This document shows, in pieces, positions 43,304-52,111 of a DNA stretch of 64,000 nucleotides. The notes under the pieces are model-generated. The model saw only the letters and a list, made by a program, of their open reading frames with translations. It was not told the origin of the DNA and made no database searches. The position numbers and the translations under genes are program-made. The DNA is from Kitasatospora herbaricolor (lineage in GTDB: Bacteria; Actinomycetota; Actinomycetes; Streptomycetales; Streptomycetaceae), in the NCBI RefSeq assembly GCF_030813695.1, contig NZ_JAUSVA010000002.1, positions 7,649,501 to 7,713,500 on the forward strand, read 5' to 3'. Positions within the stretch are counted from its first letter, which is position 1, and each line of letters begins with the position of its first letter.

Positions 43304-44404
43304 TTGTACAAGACCCTGTTCAACCTCGTCTTCCGGAAGATGGACCCGGAGAAGGCCCACCACCTGGCCTTCTTCTGGATCCGGTTGGCCGCCTCCGTCC
43401 CGGGCCTCGGCGTGCTGGTCCGCCTGGTGCTCGCCCCGCGCGACCGGGCGCTGCGCACCACGGCGCTCGGCCTGGACCTGCCCGGTCCGTTCGGCCTCGC
43501 GGCGGGCTTCGACAAGGACGGCATCGGCATCGACGGCCTGTCGATGCTCGGCTTCGACTACGTCGAGATCGGCACCGTCACCGGTGAGCCGCAGCCCGGC
43601 AACCCGGCGCCGCGGCTGTTCCGGCTGGTCGAGGACCGCGCGCTGATCAACCGGATGGGCTTCAACAACCAGGGCTCGGCCCGGGTCGCGGCCCGCCTGG
43701 CGGCCCGCCCGCACACCACCTCCACCCCGGTGATCGGCGTCAACATCGGCAAGACCAAGGTGGTCGAGGAGGCCGACGCGATCGGCGACTACGTCAAGAG
43801 CACCGAGCGCCTCGCCAAGCACGCCGACTACCTGGTGGTCAACGTCAGCTCGCCGAACACCCCCGGGCTGCGCAACCTGCAGGCCGTCTCGCACCTCGGC
43901 CCGCTGCTGCACGAGGTCCGCAAGGCCGCCGACCGGTCCACCGCGCACCACGTCCCGCTGCTGGTCAAGATCGCCCCCGATCTGGCCGACGAGGACGTGG
44001 ACGCGGTCGCCGACCTGGCCCTGGAGCTCGGCCTGGACGGCATCATCGCCACCAACACCACGATCGGCCGGGGCGGCCTGCTGGCGCCCGCCGCGCAGGT
44101 CGAGGCGATCGGCATGGGCGGCCTCTCCGGCGCCCCGCTCAAGGACCGCTCGCTGGAGGTGCTGAAGCGCCTGCGGGCCCGTACCGAGGGCCGGCTGACC
44201 ATCGTCTCGGTCGGCGGCATCGAGACCGCCGAGGACGCCTGGCGGCGGATCACCGCCGGCGCGGACCTGGTGCAGGGCTACAGCGCCTTCATCTACGAGG
44301 GCCCGTTCTGGATGCGACGCGTCCACAAGGGGCTCTCCGCCCGGCTGCGGGCCGGCGGCTTCCGCACGCTGGCCGAGGCCGTCGGCAGCGCCAAGGAGAA
44401 CTGA
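43304..44404 (+). CDS. pyrD: Dihydroorotate dehydrogenase (quinone), class 2
   Basis: 366-residue membrane-associated flavoenzyme that oxidises dihydroorotate to orotate with quinone. The N-terminal helical part (YKTLFNLVFRKMDPEKAHHLAF) is the class 2 membrane anchor. FMN and substrate motifs are FGLAAGFDKDG, GVNIGKTK, VVNVSSPNTPGLRNLQ (catalytic Ser) and SVGGIETAEDAWRRITAGAD. TTG start at 43304, supported by AGGAGG and the family N-terminus. Confidence 0.96.
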   Translation: MYKTLFNLVFRKMDPEKAHHLAFFWIRLAASVPGLGVLVRLVLAPRDRALRTTALGLDLPGPFGLAAGFDKDGIGIDGLSMLGFDYVEIGTVTGEPQPGNPAPRLFRLVEDRALINRMGFNNQGSARVAARLAARPHTTSTPVIGVNIGKTKVVEEADAIGDYVKSTERLAKHADYLVVNVSSPNTPGLRNLQAVSHLGPLLHEVRKAADRSTAHHVPLLVKIAPDLADEDVDAVADLALELGLDGIIATNTTIGRGGLLAPAAQVEAIGMGGLSGAPLKDRSLEVLKRLRARTEGRLTIVSVGGIETAEDAWRRITAGADLVQGYSAFIYEGPFWMRRVHKGLSARLRAGGFRTLAEAVGSAKEN

Positions 44405-44520
44405 CCCGGGCCCCGGCACCCGCGCACCGGCGGGGGCGCCCGCAGGCCGCCCGGGCGCCCCGGACCGGCCGACCGGCCGCCGCCCCCGCCCGACCCCCTC
44501 CCCTCCCACGAAAGGCCGTC

Positions 44521-45354
44521 ATGACCCTCGCCCCCTTCGGTACCCGCCTGCGGCACGCCCTCGACACCCGCGGCCAGCTCTGCGTCGGCATCGACCCGCA
44601 CGCCTCCCTGCTCGCCGCCTGGGGGCTCGGTGACGACATCGACGGCCTGGAGACCTTCAGCCGCACCGTGGTCGAGGCGCTCGCCGACCGGGTCGCCGTG
44701 CTGAAGCCGCAGGCGGCCTTCTTCGAGCGGTTCGGCAGCAAGGGCGTGGCCGTGCTGGAGCGCTCGGTCGCCGACGCCCGGGCGGCCGGTGCGCTGGTCC
44801 TGATGGACGCCAAGCGCGGCGACATCGGCTCCACCATGGCCGCCTACGCGGACGCCTTCCTCTCGCCGTCCAGCCCGCTCTTCTCGGACGCCGTGACGGT
44901 CAGCCCCTACCTGGGCTTCGGCTCGCTGCGCCCGGCCCTGGACCTGGCGCGGGCGAACGGCGCCGGGGTGTTCGCGCTGGCGCTGACCTCCAACCCGGAG
45001 GGGGCCGAGGTCCAGCGGGCGGTGGGCGCCGGCGGCGAGACGGTGGCGGCCTCGGTGCTGCGCCAGCTCGCGGCCGAGAACGCCGGCGCCGAGCCGCTCG
45101 GCTCGTTCGGCGCGGTGGTCGGGGCCACCCTGGCCGACGCGGGGGTGGACCTGGCGGTCAACGGGCCGCTGCTGGCGCCCGGGATCGGGGCGCAGGGCGC
45201 CACCATGGCGGACCTGCCGCGGGTGTTCGGCGACTCGGTCCGCAACGTGGTGCCGAGCGTCAGCCGGGACGTGCTCAAGCACGGTCCGTCCGTCCCCGCG
45301 CTGCGCGAGGCGGCCCTGCGATTCGTCGAGGAGTACGCCGCCGCGGTGAAGTGA
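44521..45354 (+). CDS. pyrF: Orotidine-5'-phosphate decarboxylase, type 2
   Basis: 277-residue decarboxylase that makes UMP, of the longer actinobacterial (type 2) form. The catalytic charged network is in LVLMDAKRGDIGST; other conserved parts are LCVGIDPH, LKPQAAFFERFG and TVSPYLGFGSL. ATG start at 44521, preceded by GAAAGG. The intervening pyrE expected for the pathway is not in this operon. A strong bidirectional terminator follows about 120 bases downstream. Confidence 0.95.
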   Translation: MTLAPFGTRLRHALDTRGQLCVGIDPHASLLAAWGLGDDIDGLETFSRTVVEALADRVAVLKPQAAFFERFGSKGVAVLERSVADARAAGALVLMDAKRGDIGSTMAAYADAFLSPSSPLFSDAVTVSPYLGFGSLRPALDLARANGAGVFALALTSNPEGAEVQRAVGAGGETVAASVLRQLAAENAGAEPLGSFGAVVGATLADAGVDLAVNGPLLAPGIGAQGATMADLPRVFGDSVRNVVPSVSRDVLKHGPSVPALREAALRFVEEYAAAVK

Positions 45355-45472
45355 ACGGGGGTGTCCGGGGCCGGCCGGCGGGGGAGCGCGTGCCGGACCG
45401 GACGCACCGGGTGGAAGTGAGCGCCGTCACACTTGCCCGAAGAGGGGTCGGATTCGCGGCTGTTTTGCCCGG

Positions 45473-45508
45473 AAAAGTCCTGGTCGGCCTTGGCTGACCA
45501 GGACTTTT
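45473..45508 (+). terminator. Strong terminator after pyrF
   Basis: AAAAGTCCTGGTC (45473-45485) and GACCAGGACTTTT (45496-45508) form 13 perfect pairs with A and T tails on both sides, followed by CGTGTTCTTTT. It would stop transcription from both directions and closes the pyr operon. It lies in the 324-base pyrF-mihF gap, which holds only this and the mihF promoter. Confidence 0.93.
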
Positions 45509-45520
45509 CGTGTTCTTTTC

Positions 45521-45549
45521 CTGACGTGGCGGCCCAATCCGGGTAGTGT
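45521..45549 (+). promoter_or_regulatory. Promoter of mihF
   Basis: CTGACG (45521-45526) and TAGTGT (45544-45549) are separated by 17 bases, a good housekeeping-sigma-type promoter. It gives a 5' leader of about 120 bases. Confidence 0.6.
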
Positions 45550-45678
45550 CCGGCGGTAGGTCACCACGGAGCGGCGATTCTCGTCGCTCCCGCAGGTCAG
45601 AGCCCTTGGGTTCGCCTGCAGGGGGCTGGTACAACCGTCCTGGCTCATCCCTTCCTTCCACACCCTGAGGTGAACGGC

Positions 45679-46005
45679 GTGGCTCTTCCGCCCCTTACCC
45701 CTGAACAGCGCACAGCAGCGCTCGCCAAGGCCGCCGAGGCTCGGCGGGAGCGCGCCGAGGTGAAGAACCGGCTCAAGCACTCCGGCGCTTCGCTGCACGA
45801 GGTCATCAAGGCCGGCAAGGCCGACAACGAGGTCATCGGCAAGATGAAGGTCTCCGCTCTGCTGGAGAGCCTGCCCGGTGTCGGCAAGGTGCGCGCCAAG
45901 CAGATCATGGAGCGTCTCGGCATCAGCGAGAGCCGCCGTGTGCGCGGCCTCGGTACCAACCAGATCGCTTCGCTGGAGCGGGAGTTCGGCGGCGCCGCCT
46001 CCTGA
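45679..46005 (+). CDS. mihF: Integration host factor, actinobacterial type (sIHF/mIHF)
   Basis: 108-residue nucleoid-associated protein unrelated to HU-type IHF. It binds and bends DNA without strong sequence preference and, in Streptomyces, affects chromosome condensation, sporulation and antibiotic production. The long N-terminal helix (ALPPLTPEQRTAALAKAAEARRERAEVKNRLK) and the helix-two-turn-helix core with LLESLPGVGKVRAKQIMERL are diagnostic. GTG 45679 follows GAGGTGA; the GTG at 45670 lies inside that site. Confidence 0.96.
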   Translation: MALPPLTPEQRTAALAKAAEARRERAEVKNRLKHSGASLHEVIKAGKADNEVIGKMKVSALLESLPGVGKVRAKQIMERLGISESRRVRGLGTNQIASLEREFGGAAS

Positions 46006-46065
46006 CCGCCCACCGGCGAAGCGCATCCAGGGTGCCCCGTGGTCTCCGGATCGTCCGCGATCCGG

Positions 46066-46071
46066 GATAAT
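46066..46071 (+). promoter_or_regulatory. -10 element for leaderless gmk
   Basis: GATAAT (46066-46071) ends 6 bases before the gmk ATG, and no ribosome-binding sequence is present. This is the arrangement of leaderless mRNAs in actinobacteria. Confidence 0.6.
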
Positions 46072-46077
46072 CGGTGC

Positions 46078-46635
46078 ATGAGTGAGCGTCCGCGGCTGAC
46101 CGTGCTCTCCGGCCCTTCGGGGGTCGGCAAGAGCACGGTCGTCGCTCATATGAGGAAGCAGCACCCCGAGGTCTGGCTCTCGGTGTCGGTGACCACCCGG
46201 CACCCGAGGCCCGGCGAGCAGAACGGGATCCACTACTACTTCGTCGACAACGACGAGTTCGACAAGCTGATCGCCAACGGCGAACTGCTGGAGTGGGCCG
46301 TCTTCGCCGGCAACCGGTACGGCACCCCGCGTGCGGCGGTGCTGGAGAAGCTGGACAACGGGGTGCCCGTCCTGCTGGAGATCGACCTGCAGGGTGCCCG
46401 TCAGGTGCGGGAGTCGATGGCGGAGGCACTGCTGCTCTTCCTGGCCCCGCCGAGCTGGGACGAGCTGGTCCGCCGGCTCACCGGCCGGGGCACCGAGCCG
46501 CAGGACGTGATCGAGAAGCGGCTGGAAGCGGCCAAGGTCGAGCTGGCGGCGGAGTCGGAGTTCGACACGACTCTTGTCAACACCTCGGTCGAGCAGGTAG
46601 CGGCCGAACTGCTAGCCTTGCTCGGTGCAGCCTGA
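46078..46635 (+). CDS. gmk: Guanylate kinase
   Basis: 185-residue enzyme that phosphorylates GMP to GDP. P-loop LSGPSGVGKSTVVAHM, GMP-binding SVSVTTRHPRPGEQNGIHYYFV and LLEWAVFAGNRYGTP, Walker B VLLEIDLQGARQV and LFLAPPSWDELVRRLTGRGTE lid are present. It probably has a leaderless start. It is followed 68 bases later by rpoZ, a conserved gmk-rpoZ pairing that relates to (p)ppGpp physiology because both products are ppGpp-linked in bacteria. Confidence 0.97.
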   Translation: MSERPRLTVLSGPSGVGKSTVVAHMRKQHPEVWLSVSVTTRHPRPGEQNGIHYYFVDNDEFDKLIANGELLEWAVFAGNRYGTPRAAVLEKLDNGVPVLLEIDLQGARQVRESMAEALLLFLAPPSWDELVRRLTGRGTEPQDVIEKRLEAAKVELAAESEFDTTLVNTSVEQVAAELLALLGAA

Positions 46636-46682
46636 TCGGCTAGGTCGCTCCGACCCGGTCCGATCAGCATCTTGTCTTTTCC

Positions 46683-46698
46683 AACCTTTCGGAAGGTT
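46683..46698 (+). promoter_or_regulatory. Hairpin that buries the rpoZ ribosome-binding site
   Basis: AACCTT (46683-46688), a TCGG loop and AAGGTT (46693-46698) form a 6-base-pair stem followed by TT. The GGAAGG that would serve as the Shine-Dalgarno for rpoZ lies in the loop/3' arm. It could also act as a weak terminator after gmk. Confidence 0.55.
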
Positions 46699-46703
46699 TT
46701 AGC

Positions 46704-46970
46704 GTGTCCTCTTCCATGACCGCGCCCGAGGGCATCATCAACCCGCCGATCGACGAGCTGCTCGAGGCCACCGACTCCAAGTACAGCCTGGTGATCTACG
46801 CGGCCAAGCGCGCGCGTCAGATCAACGCGTACTACTCGCAGCTCGGTGAGGGCCTCCTGGAGTACGTCGGCCCGCTGGTCGACACCCACGTGCACGAGAA
46901 GCCGCTGTCGATCGCGCTCCGCGAGATCAACGCCGGCATGCTCACCGCCGAGGCGATCGAGGCCGCCTGA
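46704..46970 (+). CDS. rpoZ: RNA polymerase omega subunit
   Basis: 88-residue subunit that helps assemble beta-prime. Typical are INPPIDELLEATDSKYSLVIYAAKRARQINAYYSQLGEG and the C-terminal KPLSIALREINAGML. GTG start at 46704. Translation may be dampened by a hairpin over its ribosome-binding site. Confidence 0.96.
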   Translation: MSSSMTAPEGIINPPIDELLEATDSKYSLVIYAAKRARQINAYYSQLGEGLLEYVGPLVDTHVHEKPLSIALREINAGMLTAEAIEAA

Positions 46971-46999
46971 GCAGCCTCCCGCTGCCGCACAGCGTCATG

Positions 47000-47034
47000 A
47001 CAGGGCCCGCCGGACACGCTCCGGCGGGCCCTGT
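47000..47034 (+). terminator. Terminator after rpoZ
   Basis: CAGGGCCCGCCGG (47001-47013) and CCGGCGGGCCCTG (47021-47033) pair perfectly, with one extra A-T pair outside and a 7-base loop. Confidence 0.85.
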
Positions 47035-47118
47035 CGCGTGTGCGTGGCGCCACAGTGCGGCCGGGATCTGAAGGGCCGTAGGGTGAGCTGCACCCGAACG
47101 GACGGAGAGACAGCCAGC

Positions 47119-48342
47119 ATGAGCGCGACCACGGACCGGACCGACGCCCCGCGCGTCGTCCTCGGTGTCAGCGGCGGCATCGCCGCCTACAAGGCCTGCG
47201 AGCTGCTGCGACGGCTGACCGAGTCCGGCCACCAGGTCACCGTGGTGCCCACCGCGGCCGCCCTGCACTTCGTCGGCGAGGCGACCTGGGCCGCCCTCTC
47301 CGGCCGCCCGGCCGCCACCGAGACCTGGGAGAGCGTCCACCAGGTGCCGCACGTGCGGATCGGCCAGCAGGCCGACCTGGTGGTGGTCGCCCCGGCCACC
47401 GCCGACCTGATGGCCAAGGCGGCCCACGGGCTGGCCGACGACCTGCTCACCAACACCCTGCTCACCGCCCGCTGCCCGGTGGTCCTCGCCCCCGCGATGC
47501 ACACCGAGATGTGGGAGCACCCGGCCACCCAGGAGAACGTCGCCACCCTGCGCCGCCGGGGCGCGATCGTGCTGGAGCCCGCCGTCGGCCGGCTCACCGG
47601 GGTGGACACCGGCAAGGGCCGGCTGCCCGAGCCGTCCGCGATCTTCGAGGCCTGCCGGACGGTGCTGCGCCGCGGCGGCCTCACCAGCGACCTGGCCGGC
47701 CGCCACGTGGTGGTCTCGGCCGGCGGCACCCGCGAGCCGCTCGACCCGGTGCGCTTCCTCGGCAACCGCTCCTCCGGGAAGCAGGGCTACGCGCTCGCCG
47801 CCACCGCGGCCGCGCGCGGCGCCAGAGTGACATTGGTCTCGGCCAACGCCGAGCTGCCGGACCCGGCCGGGGTGGACGTGGTGCACGTCTCGACCGCGCT
47901 GCAGCTGCGCGAGGCCGCGCTGAAGGCCGTGGCGGACGCCGACGCGGTGGTGATGGCGGCCGCCGTCGCCGACTTCCGCCCCGCCGAGTACGTCACCGGG
48001 AAGATCAAGAAGGTGGACGGGGTCGACCCCGCACCGGTCGCTCTGGTGCGCAACCCGGACATCCTCGCCGAGATCTCCGCCGACCGGGCCAGGCCCGGCC
48101 AACTCGTGGTCGGCTTCGCCGCGGAGACCGACGACGTGCTCGCCAACGGCCGGGCCAAGCTCGCCCGCAAGGGGTGCGACCTGCTGGTCGTGAACGAGGT
48201 CGGCGAGCGCAAGGGATTCGGCTCGGACCTCAACGAGGCGGTCGTCCTCGGGGCCGACGGCACCGAGACGGCCGTACCGGTCGGACCGAAGGAGGCGCTC
48301 GCCGACGTGGTGTGGGACCTGGTCGCGGCCCGTCTGGCCTGA
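47119..48342 (+). CDS. coaBC: Bifunctional phosphopantothenoylcysteine decarboxylase/synthetase
   Basis: 407 residues. The N-terminal CoaC flavoprotein domain (to about 190) has LGVSGGIAAYKACELLRRL, VVVAPATADLMAKAAHG and PAMHTEMW; His at the Asn position of PAMN is usual in actinobacteria. The C-terminal CoaB domain (from about 195) has VVVSAGGTREPLDPVRFLGN, RSSGKQGYALA, KIKK and FAAETDD. Together they make 4'-phosphopantetheine from phosphopantothenate and cysteine. The ATG follows CGGAGAGACAGCCAGC. Confidence 0.96.
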   Translation: MSATTDRTDAPRVVLGVSGGIAAYKACELLRRLTESGHQVTVVPTAAALHFVGEATWAALSGRPAATETWESVHQVPHVRIGQQADLVVVAPATADLMAKAAHGLADDLLTNTLLTARCPVVLAPAMHTEMWEHPATQENVATLRRRGAIVLEPAVGRLTGVDTGKGRLPEPSAIFEACRTVLRRGGLTSDLAGRHVVVSAGGTREPLDPVRFLGNRSSGKQGYALAATAAARGARVTLVSANAELPDPAGVDVVHVSTALQLREAALKAVADADAVVMAAAVADFRPAEYVTGKIKKVDGVDPAPVALVRNPDILAEISADRARPGQLVVGFAAETDDVLANGRAKLARKGCDLLVVNEVGERKGFGSDLNEAVVLGADGTETAVPVGPKEALADVVWDLVAARLA

Positions 48343-48414
48343 GGCCCCGGGCGGTCCGCCGTCCGGCTGGTTTCCCCGGCGGCCCGTCTTTTCTGGCGGA
48401 CAGCAGTCCCACTT

Positions 48415-48436
48415 GCAGGTACCTGCCCGTTACACT
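48415..48436 (+). promoter_or_regulatory. Palindrome and -10 element upstream of metK
   Basis: GCAGGTACCTGC (48415-48426) is a perfect 12-base palindrome placed where the -35/spacer of a promoter with -10 TACACT (48431-48436) would be. It could be an operator for a repressor of metK. No known SAM riboswitch motif is seen in the 173-base gap. Confidence 0.45.
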
Positions 48437-48515
48437 CCAGGAATCAAGTCTTTCCGGATGTCCCCGGTCCGCCGGGGGCCTTCAGTCAGCAGCCGCTGCA
48501 ACCCCAGGGAGCGCT

Positions 48516-49739
48516 GTGTCTCGCCGCCTGTTCACCTCGGAGTCCGTCACCGAGGGACACCCCGACAAGATCGCTGACCAGATCAGCGACACCATTCTGG
48601 ACGCGCTCCTCAAGGAGGACCCGACTTCGCGGGTCGCCGTGGAGACGCTGATCACCACCGGCCAGGTGCACATCGCCGGTGAGGTGACCACGAAGGCGTA
48701 CGCGCCGATCGCCCAGCTGGTCCGGGACAAGATCCTCGAAATCGGGTACGACAGCTCCAAGAAGGGCTTCGACGGCGCCTCCTGCGGCGTGTCGGTCTCG
48801 ATCGGCTCGCAGTCGCCCGACATCGCGCAGGGTGTCGACACGGCGTACGAGGCCCGGGTCGAGGGCGCCTCCCAGGGCGACGACTCCGACGACCTCGACA
48901 AGCAGGGCGCCGGCGACCAGGGCCTGATGTTCGGCTACGCGTCGGACGAGACCCCCGAGCTGATGCCGCTGCCGATCACGCTGGCGCACCGCCTCTCCAA
49001 GCGGCTCTCCGAGGTCCGCAAGAACGGGACCATCCCGTACCTGCGCCCCGACGGCAAGACCCAGGTCACCATCGAGTACGACGGCGACAAGGCCGTCCGC
49101 CTCGACACCGTGGTGGTCTCCTCGCAGCACGCCAGCGACATCGACCTGGACTCGCTGCTGACCCCGGACATCCGCGAGTTCGTCGTGGAGCCCGAGCTCA
49201 AGGCGCTGGCCGACGAGGGCATCAAGCTGGTGACCGAGGGCTACCGCCTGCTGGTCAACCCGACCGGACGGTTCGAGATCGGCGGCCCGATGGGCGACGC
49301 CGGCCTCACCGGCCGCAAGATCATCATCGACACCTACGGCGGCATGGCCCGCCACGGCGGCGGTGCCTTCTCCGGCAAGGACCCGTCCAAGGTCGACCGC
49401 TCCGCCGCGTACGCGATGCGCTGGGTCGCCAAGAACATCGTCGCGGCCGGCCTGGCCACCCGCGCCGAGGTCCAGGTCGCGTACGCGATCGGCAAGGCCG
49501 AGCCGGTGGGCCTGTTCGTCGAGACCTTCGGCACCGAGACCGTGCCGGTCCTCAAGATCCAGGAAGCCGTGGTGAAGGTCTTCGACCTGCGCCCGGCCGC
49601 GATCATCCGCGACCTGGACCTGCTGCGCCCGATCTACTCGCAGACCGCCGCCTACGGCCACTTCGGCCGTGAGCTGCCGGACTTCACCTGGGAGCGCACC
49701 GACCGGGTCGAGCAGCTGAAGCAGGCCGTCCAGGCCTGA
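48516..49739 (+). CDS. metK: S-adenosylmethionine synthetase
   Basis: 407-residue tetrameric enzyme that makes SAM from methionine and ATP. Signatures are TSESVTEGHPDKIADQISD, GDQGLMFGYA, GPMGDAGLTGRKIIIDTYGG and GGGAFSGKDPSKVDRSAAY. It has the Ser/Asp-rich insertion (EGASQGDDSDDLDKQGAG) usual for actinobacteria. GTG start with CAGGGAG upstream. SAM supply affects antibiotic output and development in Streptomyces. Confidence 0.98.
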   Translation: MSRRLFTSESVTEGHPDKIADQISDTILDALLKEDPTSRVAVETLITTGQVHIAGEVTTKAYAPIAQLVRDKILEIGYDSSKKGFDGASCGVSVSIGSQSPDIAQGVDTAYEARVEGASQGDDSDDLDKQGAGDQGLMFGYASDETPELMPLPITLAHRLSKRLSEVRKNGTIPYLRPDGKTQVTIEYDGDKAVRLDTVVVSSQHASDIDLDSLLTPDIREFVVEPELKALADEGIKLVTEGYRLLVNPTGRFEIGGPMGDAGLTGRKIIIDTYGGMARHGGGAFSGKDPSKVDRSAAYAMRWVAKNIVAAGLATRAEVQVAYAIGKAEPVGLFVETFGTETVPVLKIQEAVVKVFDLRPAAIIRDLDLLRPIYSQTAAYGHFGRELPDFTWERTDRVEQLKQAVQA

Positions 49740-49755
49740 CCCGCGCCGCACCTGC

Positions 49756-49797
49756 CAGGCGGCGGCCGCCCCGTTCCGACGGGGCGGCCGCCGCCTG
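49756..49797 (+). terminator. Terminator after metK
   Basis: A perfect 19-base-pair stem (49756-49774 with 49779-49797; outer CAGGCGGCGG/CCGCCGCCTG) around a TCCG loop, then CGGCTTT. Confidence 0.88.
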
Positions 49798-49835
49798 CGG
49801 CTTTGTGTCAGTCCTAGGTGGTAGTACTTGGAGCG

Positions 49836-51917
49836 ATGAGCAGCACAGACGAGGCCGGGGGGAGCGGGGCGCCGGAGCAGCTCGCGTTCATCCGCGAGAC
49901 GGTCCGCCGCGCCAAGCCGCGCACCTGGCTGGGCGCCCAACGGGCCGAGCACCTGCCGGTGGCCCGGGTGCTGGTCGACAAGGGGCTGCTCCACCTCGAC
50001 CAGTTCTTCGACTACGCCGTGCCCGCCAACATGGCCGAGGAGGCCGTGCCGGGCGTCCGGGTCCGGGTCCGGTTCGGGGCGCGGGTGGTCAACGGACGCC
50101 GCGAGGGCGGCGAACTGCACGACGGGTTCATCGTCGAACGCCGGGCCGACAGCGACTACGCCGGCCCGCTGGCACCGCTCGCCCAGGTGCTCTCGCCCGA
50201 GCCGGTGCTCACACCCGCCCTGCTGCGGCTCTGCCGCACGGTCGCCGACCGGTACGCCGGCACCCTCGCGGACGTCCTCCAGCTGGCCGTGCCGCCCCGG
50301 CACGCCAAGGCCGAGGCCGAGCCCTCCCCGCCGCCGGCGCCGCTGCCCGCCGCCCCCGAACCGGGCAGCTGGAGCCGCTACCCGCAGGGGCCGGAGTTCC
50401 TGGCGGCGCTCGCCGCCGGCCACGCCCCGCGCGCCGTCTGGACGGCGCTGCCCGGCCCGAGCTGGCCGCAGGAGATCGCCCGGGCGGTCGCCGCCACCCT
50501 GGCCGGCGGGCGCGGCGCCCTGGTCGTGCTGCCCGACGGGCGGTCCACCGCCCGGGTCGACGAGGCCCTCACCGAGCTGCTCGGCGGCGGCCTGCACGCC
50601 ACCCTCGCCGCCGACCTCGGCCCCAAGGAGCGCTATCGGCGCTGGCTGGCGGTCAGCCGCGGTTCGGTCCGCGCCGCGGTCGGCACCCGGGCGGCGATGT
50701 TCGCCCCCGTCCGGGACCTCGGCCTGGTGGTGGTCTGGTCGGACGGCGATGGCAGCCACGCCGACCCGCGCGCCCCGCACCCGCACGTGCGCGAGGTCGC
50801 GCTGCTGCGCGCCGCCGAGGAGGGGGCCGGCGTCCTGCTCGGGGGGCACGCGGTCACCGTGGAGGGCGCGCAGCTGGTGAACACGGGCTGGGCCCGGCCG
50901 CTGGCCGCCGACCGGGCGACCGTCCGGGAGGTCGCACCGCGGGTCCGCACCGTCACCGACCTGGACCAGGCCAGGGACGCCGCCGCCCAGCAGGCCCGGC
51001 TGCCCAGCCTGGCCTGGCAGACGGCCCGGGAGGCGCTGGCCACCGGCCCGGTCCTGATCCAGGTGCCCCGCCGCGGCTACGTCCCCCGGCTGGCCTGCGG
51101 CCGCTGTCGCACACCGGCCCGCTGCCGGCACTGCGAGGGGCCGCTGGAGGCGGCCTCGTCGGACGCGCCGCTGCGCTGCGGCTGGTGCGGGGAGGCCGAG
51201 GAGCGGTGGCACTGCGCCGAATGCGGCTCGTTCCGCCTGCGGGCCCAGGTGGTCGGCGCCCGGCGGACGGCGGAGGAGCTCGGCAAGGCCTTCCCGAGGA
51301 TCCCCGTCCGTACCTCCGGGCGGGACGCGGTGCTGCTCTCGGTGCCGGCCGAGCCCGCGCTGGTGATCTCCACCCCGGGCGCCGAGCCGGTGGCCGAAGG
51401 CGGCTACGCGGCCGCGCTGCTGCTGGACGGCTGGGCCCTGCTGAGCCGGCCCGACCTGCGGGCGGGGGAGGAGGCCCTGCGGCTCTGGCTGGCGGCGGCC
51501 GCGCTGGTCCGGCCGGCGAGCGAGGGCGGCACGGTGGTGGTCGTGGCGGAGCCGACGGCCCGGGCCGTCCAGGCGCTGATCCGGTGGGACCCGGCCGGCC
51601 ACGCCGCCTTCGAGCTGGAGGAACGGGCCCAGCTGCACTTCCCGCCGGTCTCCCGGATGGCCTCGGTCACCGGGGCGCCGGCGGCGGTGGCCGACCTGCT
51701 CGGCCTCACCCGGCTGCCGGAGGGTGCGGACGTCCTCGGCCCCGTGCCGGTGTTCGGCGGGCGGCGCGGTGAGGAGGTCGAGCGGGCGCTGCTCCGGGTC
51801 GCCCCCGGCCAGGGGGCCGCACTGGCCTCCGCGCTGAAGGCGGCGCAGATCGCCCGGATCGCCCTGCGGACACCGGAGCCGGTGAAGGTGCGGATCGACC
51901 CGCTGGAGATCGGGTGA
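49836..51917 (+). CDS. priA: PriA-like primosomal protein N' lacking helicase motifs
   Basis: 693 residues. The N-terminal 3'-end-binding domain (VARVLVDKGLLHLDQFFDYAVP) and winged-helix region are present. The zinc module has eight cysteines (CGRC, CRHC, CGWC, CAEC). The helicase core is degenerate: where Walker A (GxTGSGKT) is expected the sequence is TALPGPSWPQEIARAVA, and the DEEH box is replaced by VVWSDGDGSHADP. Actinobacterial PriA proteins are known to lack ATPase motifs, so it probably loads the primosome without unwinding DNA. The start is uncertain: ATG 49836 has GGAG very close; GTG 49818 is an alternative. Confidence 0.9.
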   Translation: MSSTDEAGGSGAPEQLAFIRETVRRAKPRTWLGAQRAEHLPVARVLVDKGLLHLDQFFDYAVPANMAEEAVPGVRVRVRFGARVVNGRREGGELHDGFIVERRADSDYAGPLAPLAQVLSPEPVLTPALLRLCRTVADRYAGTLADVLQLAVPPRHAKAEAEPSPPPAPLPAAPEPGSWSRYPQGPEFLAALAAGHAPRAVWTALPGPSWPQEIARAVAATLAGGRGALVVLPDGRSTARVDEALTELLGGGLHATLAADLGPKERYRRWLAVSRGSVRAAVGTRAAMFAPVRDLGLVVVWSDGDGSHADPRAPHPHVREVALLRAAEEGAGVLLGGHAVTVEGAQLVNTGWARPLAADRATVREVAPRVRTVTDLDQARDAAAQQARLPSLAWQTAREALATGPVLIQVPRRGYVPRLACGRCRTPARCRHCEGPLEAASSDAPLRCGWCGEAEERWHCAECGSFRLRAQVVGARRTAEELGKAFPRIPVRTSGRDAVLLSVPAEPALVISTPGAEPVAEGGYAAALLLDGWALLSRPDLRAGEEALRLWLAAAALVRPASEGGTVVVVAEPTARAVQALIRWDPAGHAAFELEERAQLHFPPVSRMASVTGAPAAVADLLGLTRLPEGADVLGPVPVFGGRRGEEVERALLRVAPGQGAALASALKAAQIARIALRTPEPVKVRIDPLEIG

Positions 51918-52111
51918 CGGCGCGCGGCGCCGGCCGGGCGCCGTGAGCGGTCCGGCCGTGGGGGTGCTCGCGGGCGCGCGGCGCAGGTGAGCGCCGCTGA
52001 GCCCGTCCGCCGCGCCGGGTGCCCACCGCTGATCCTGGCCGGGCGCCCGCGCCGGACGGCCACGAGGCGGGCCGGGCCGGGTGCCACCCCGGCCCGGCCG
52101 TGCCACCCCGG

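Noticed and set aside
48343..48515. SAM riboswitch upstream of metK
   Set aside because: The gap is only 173 bases and shows no recognisable SAM-I, SAM-II or SAM-IV core; only a palindrome and a -10-like element are seen.
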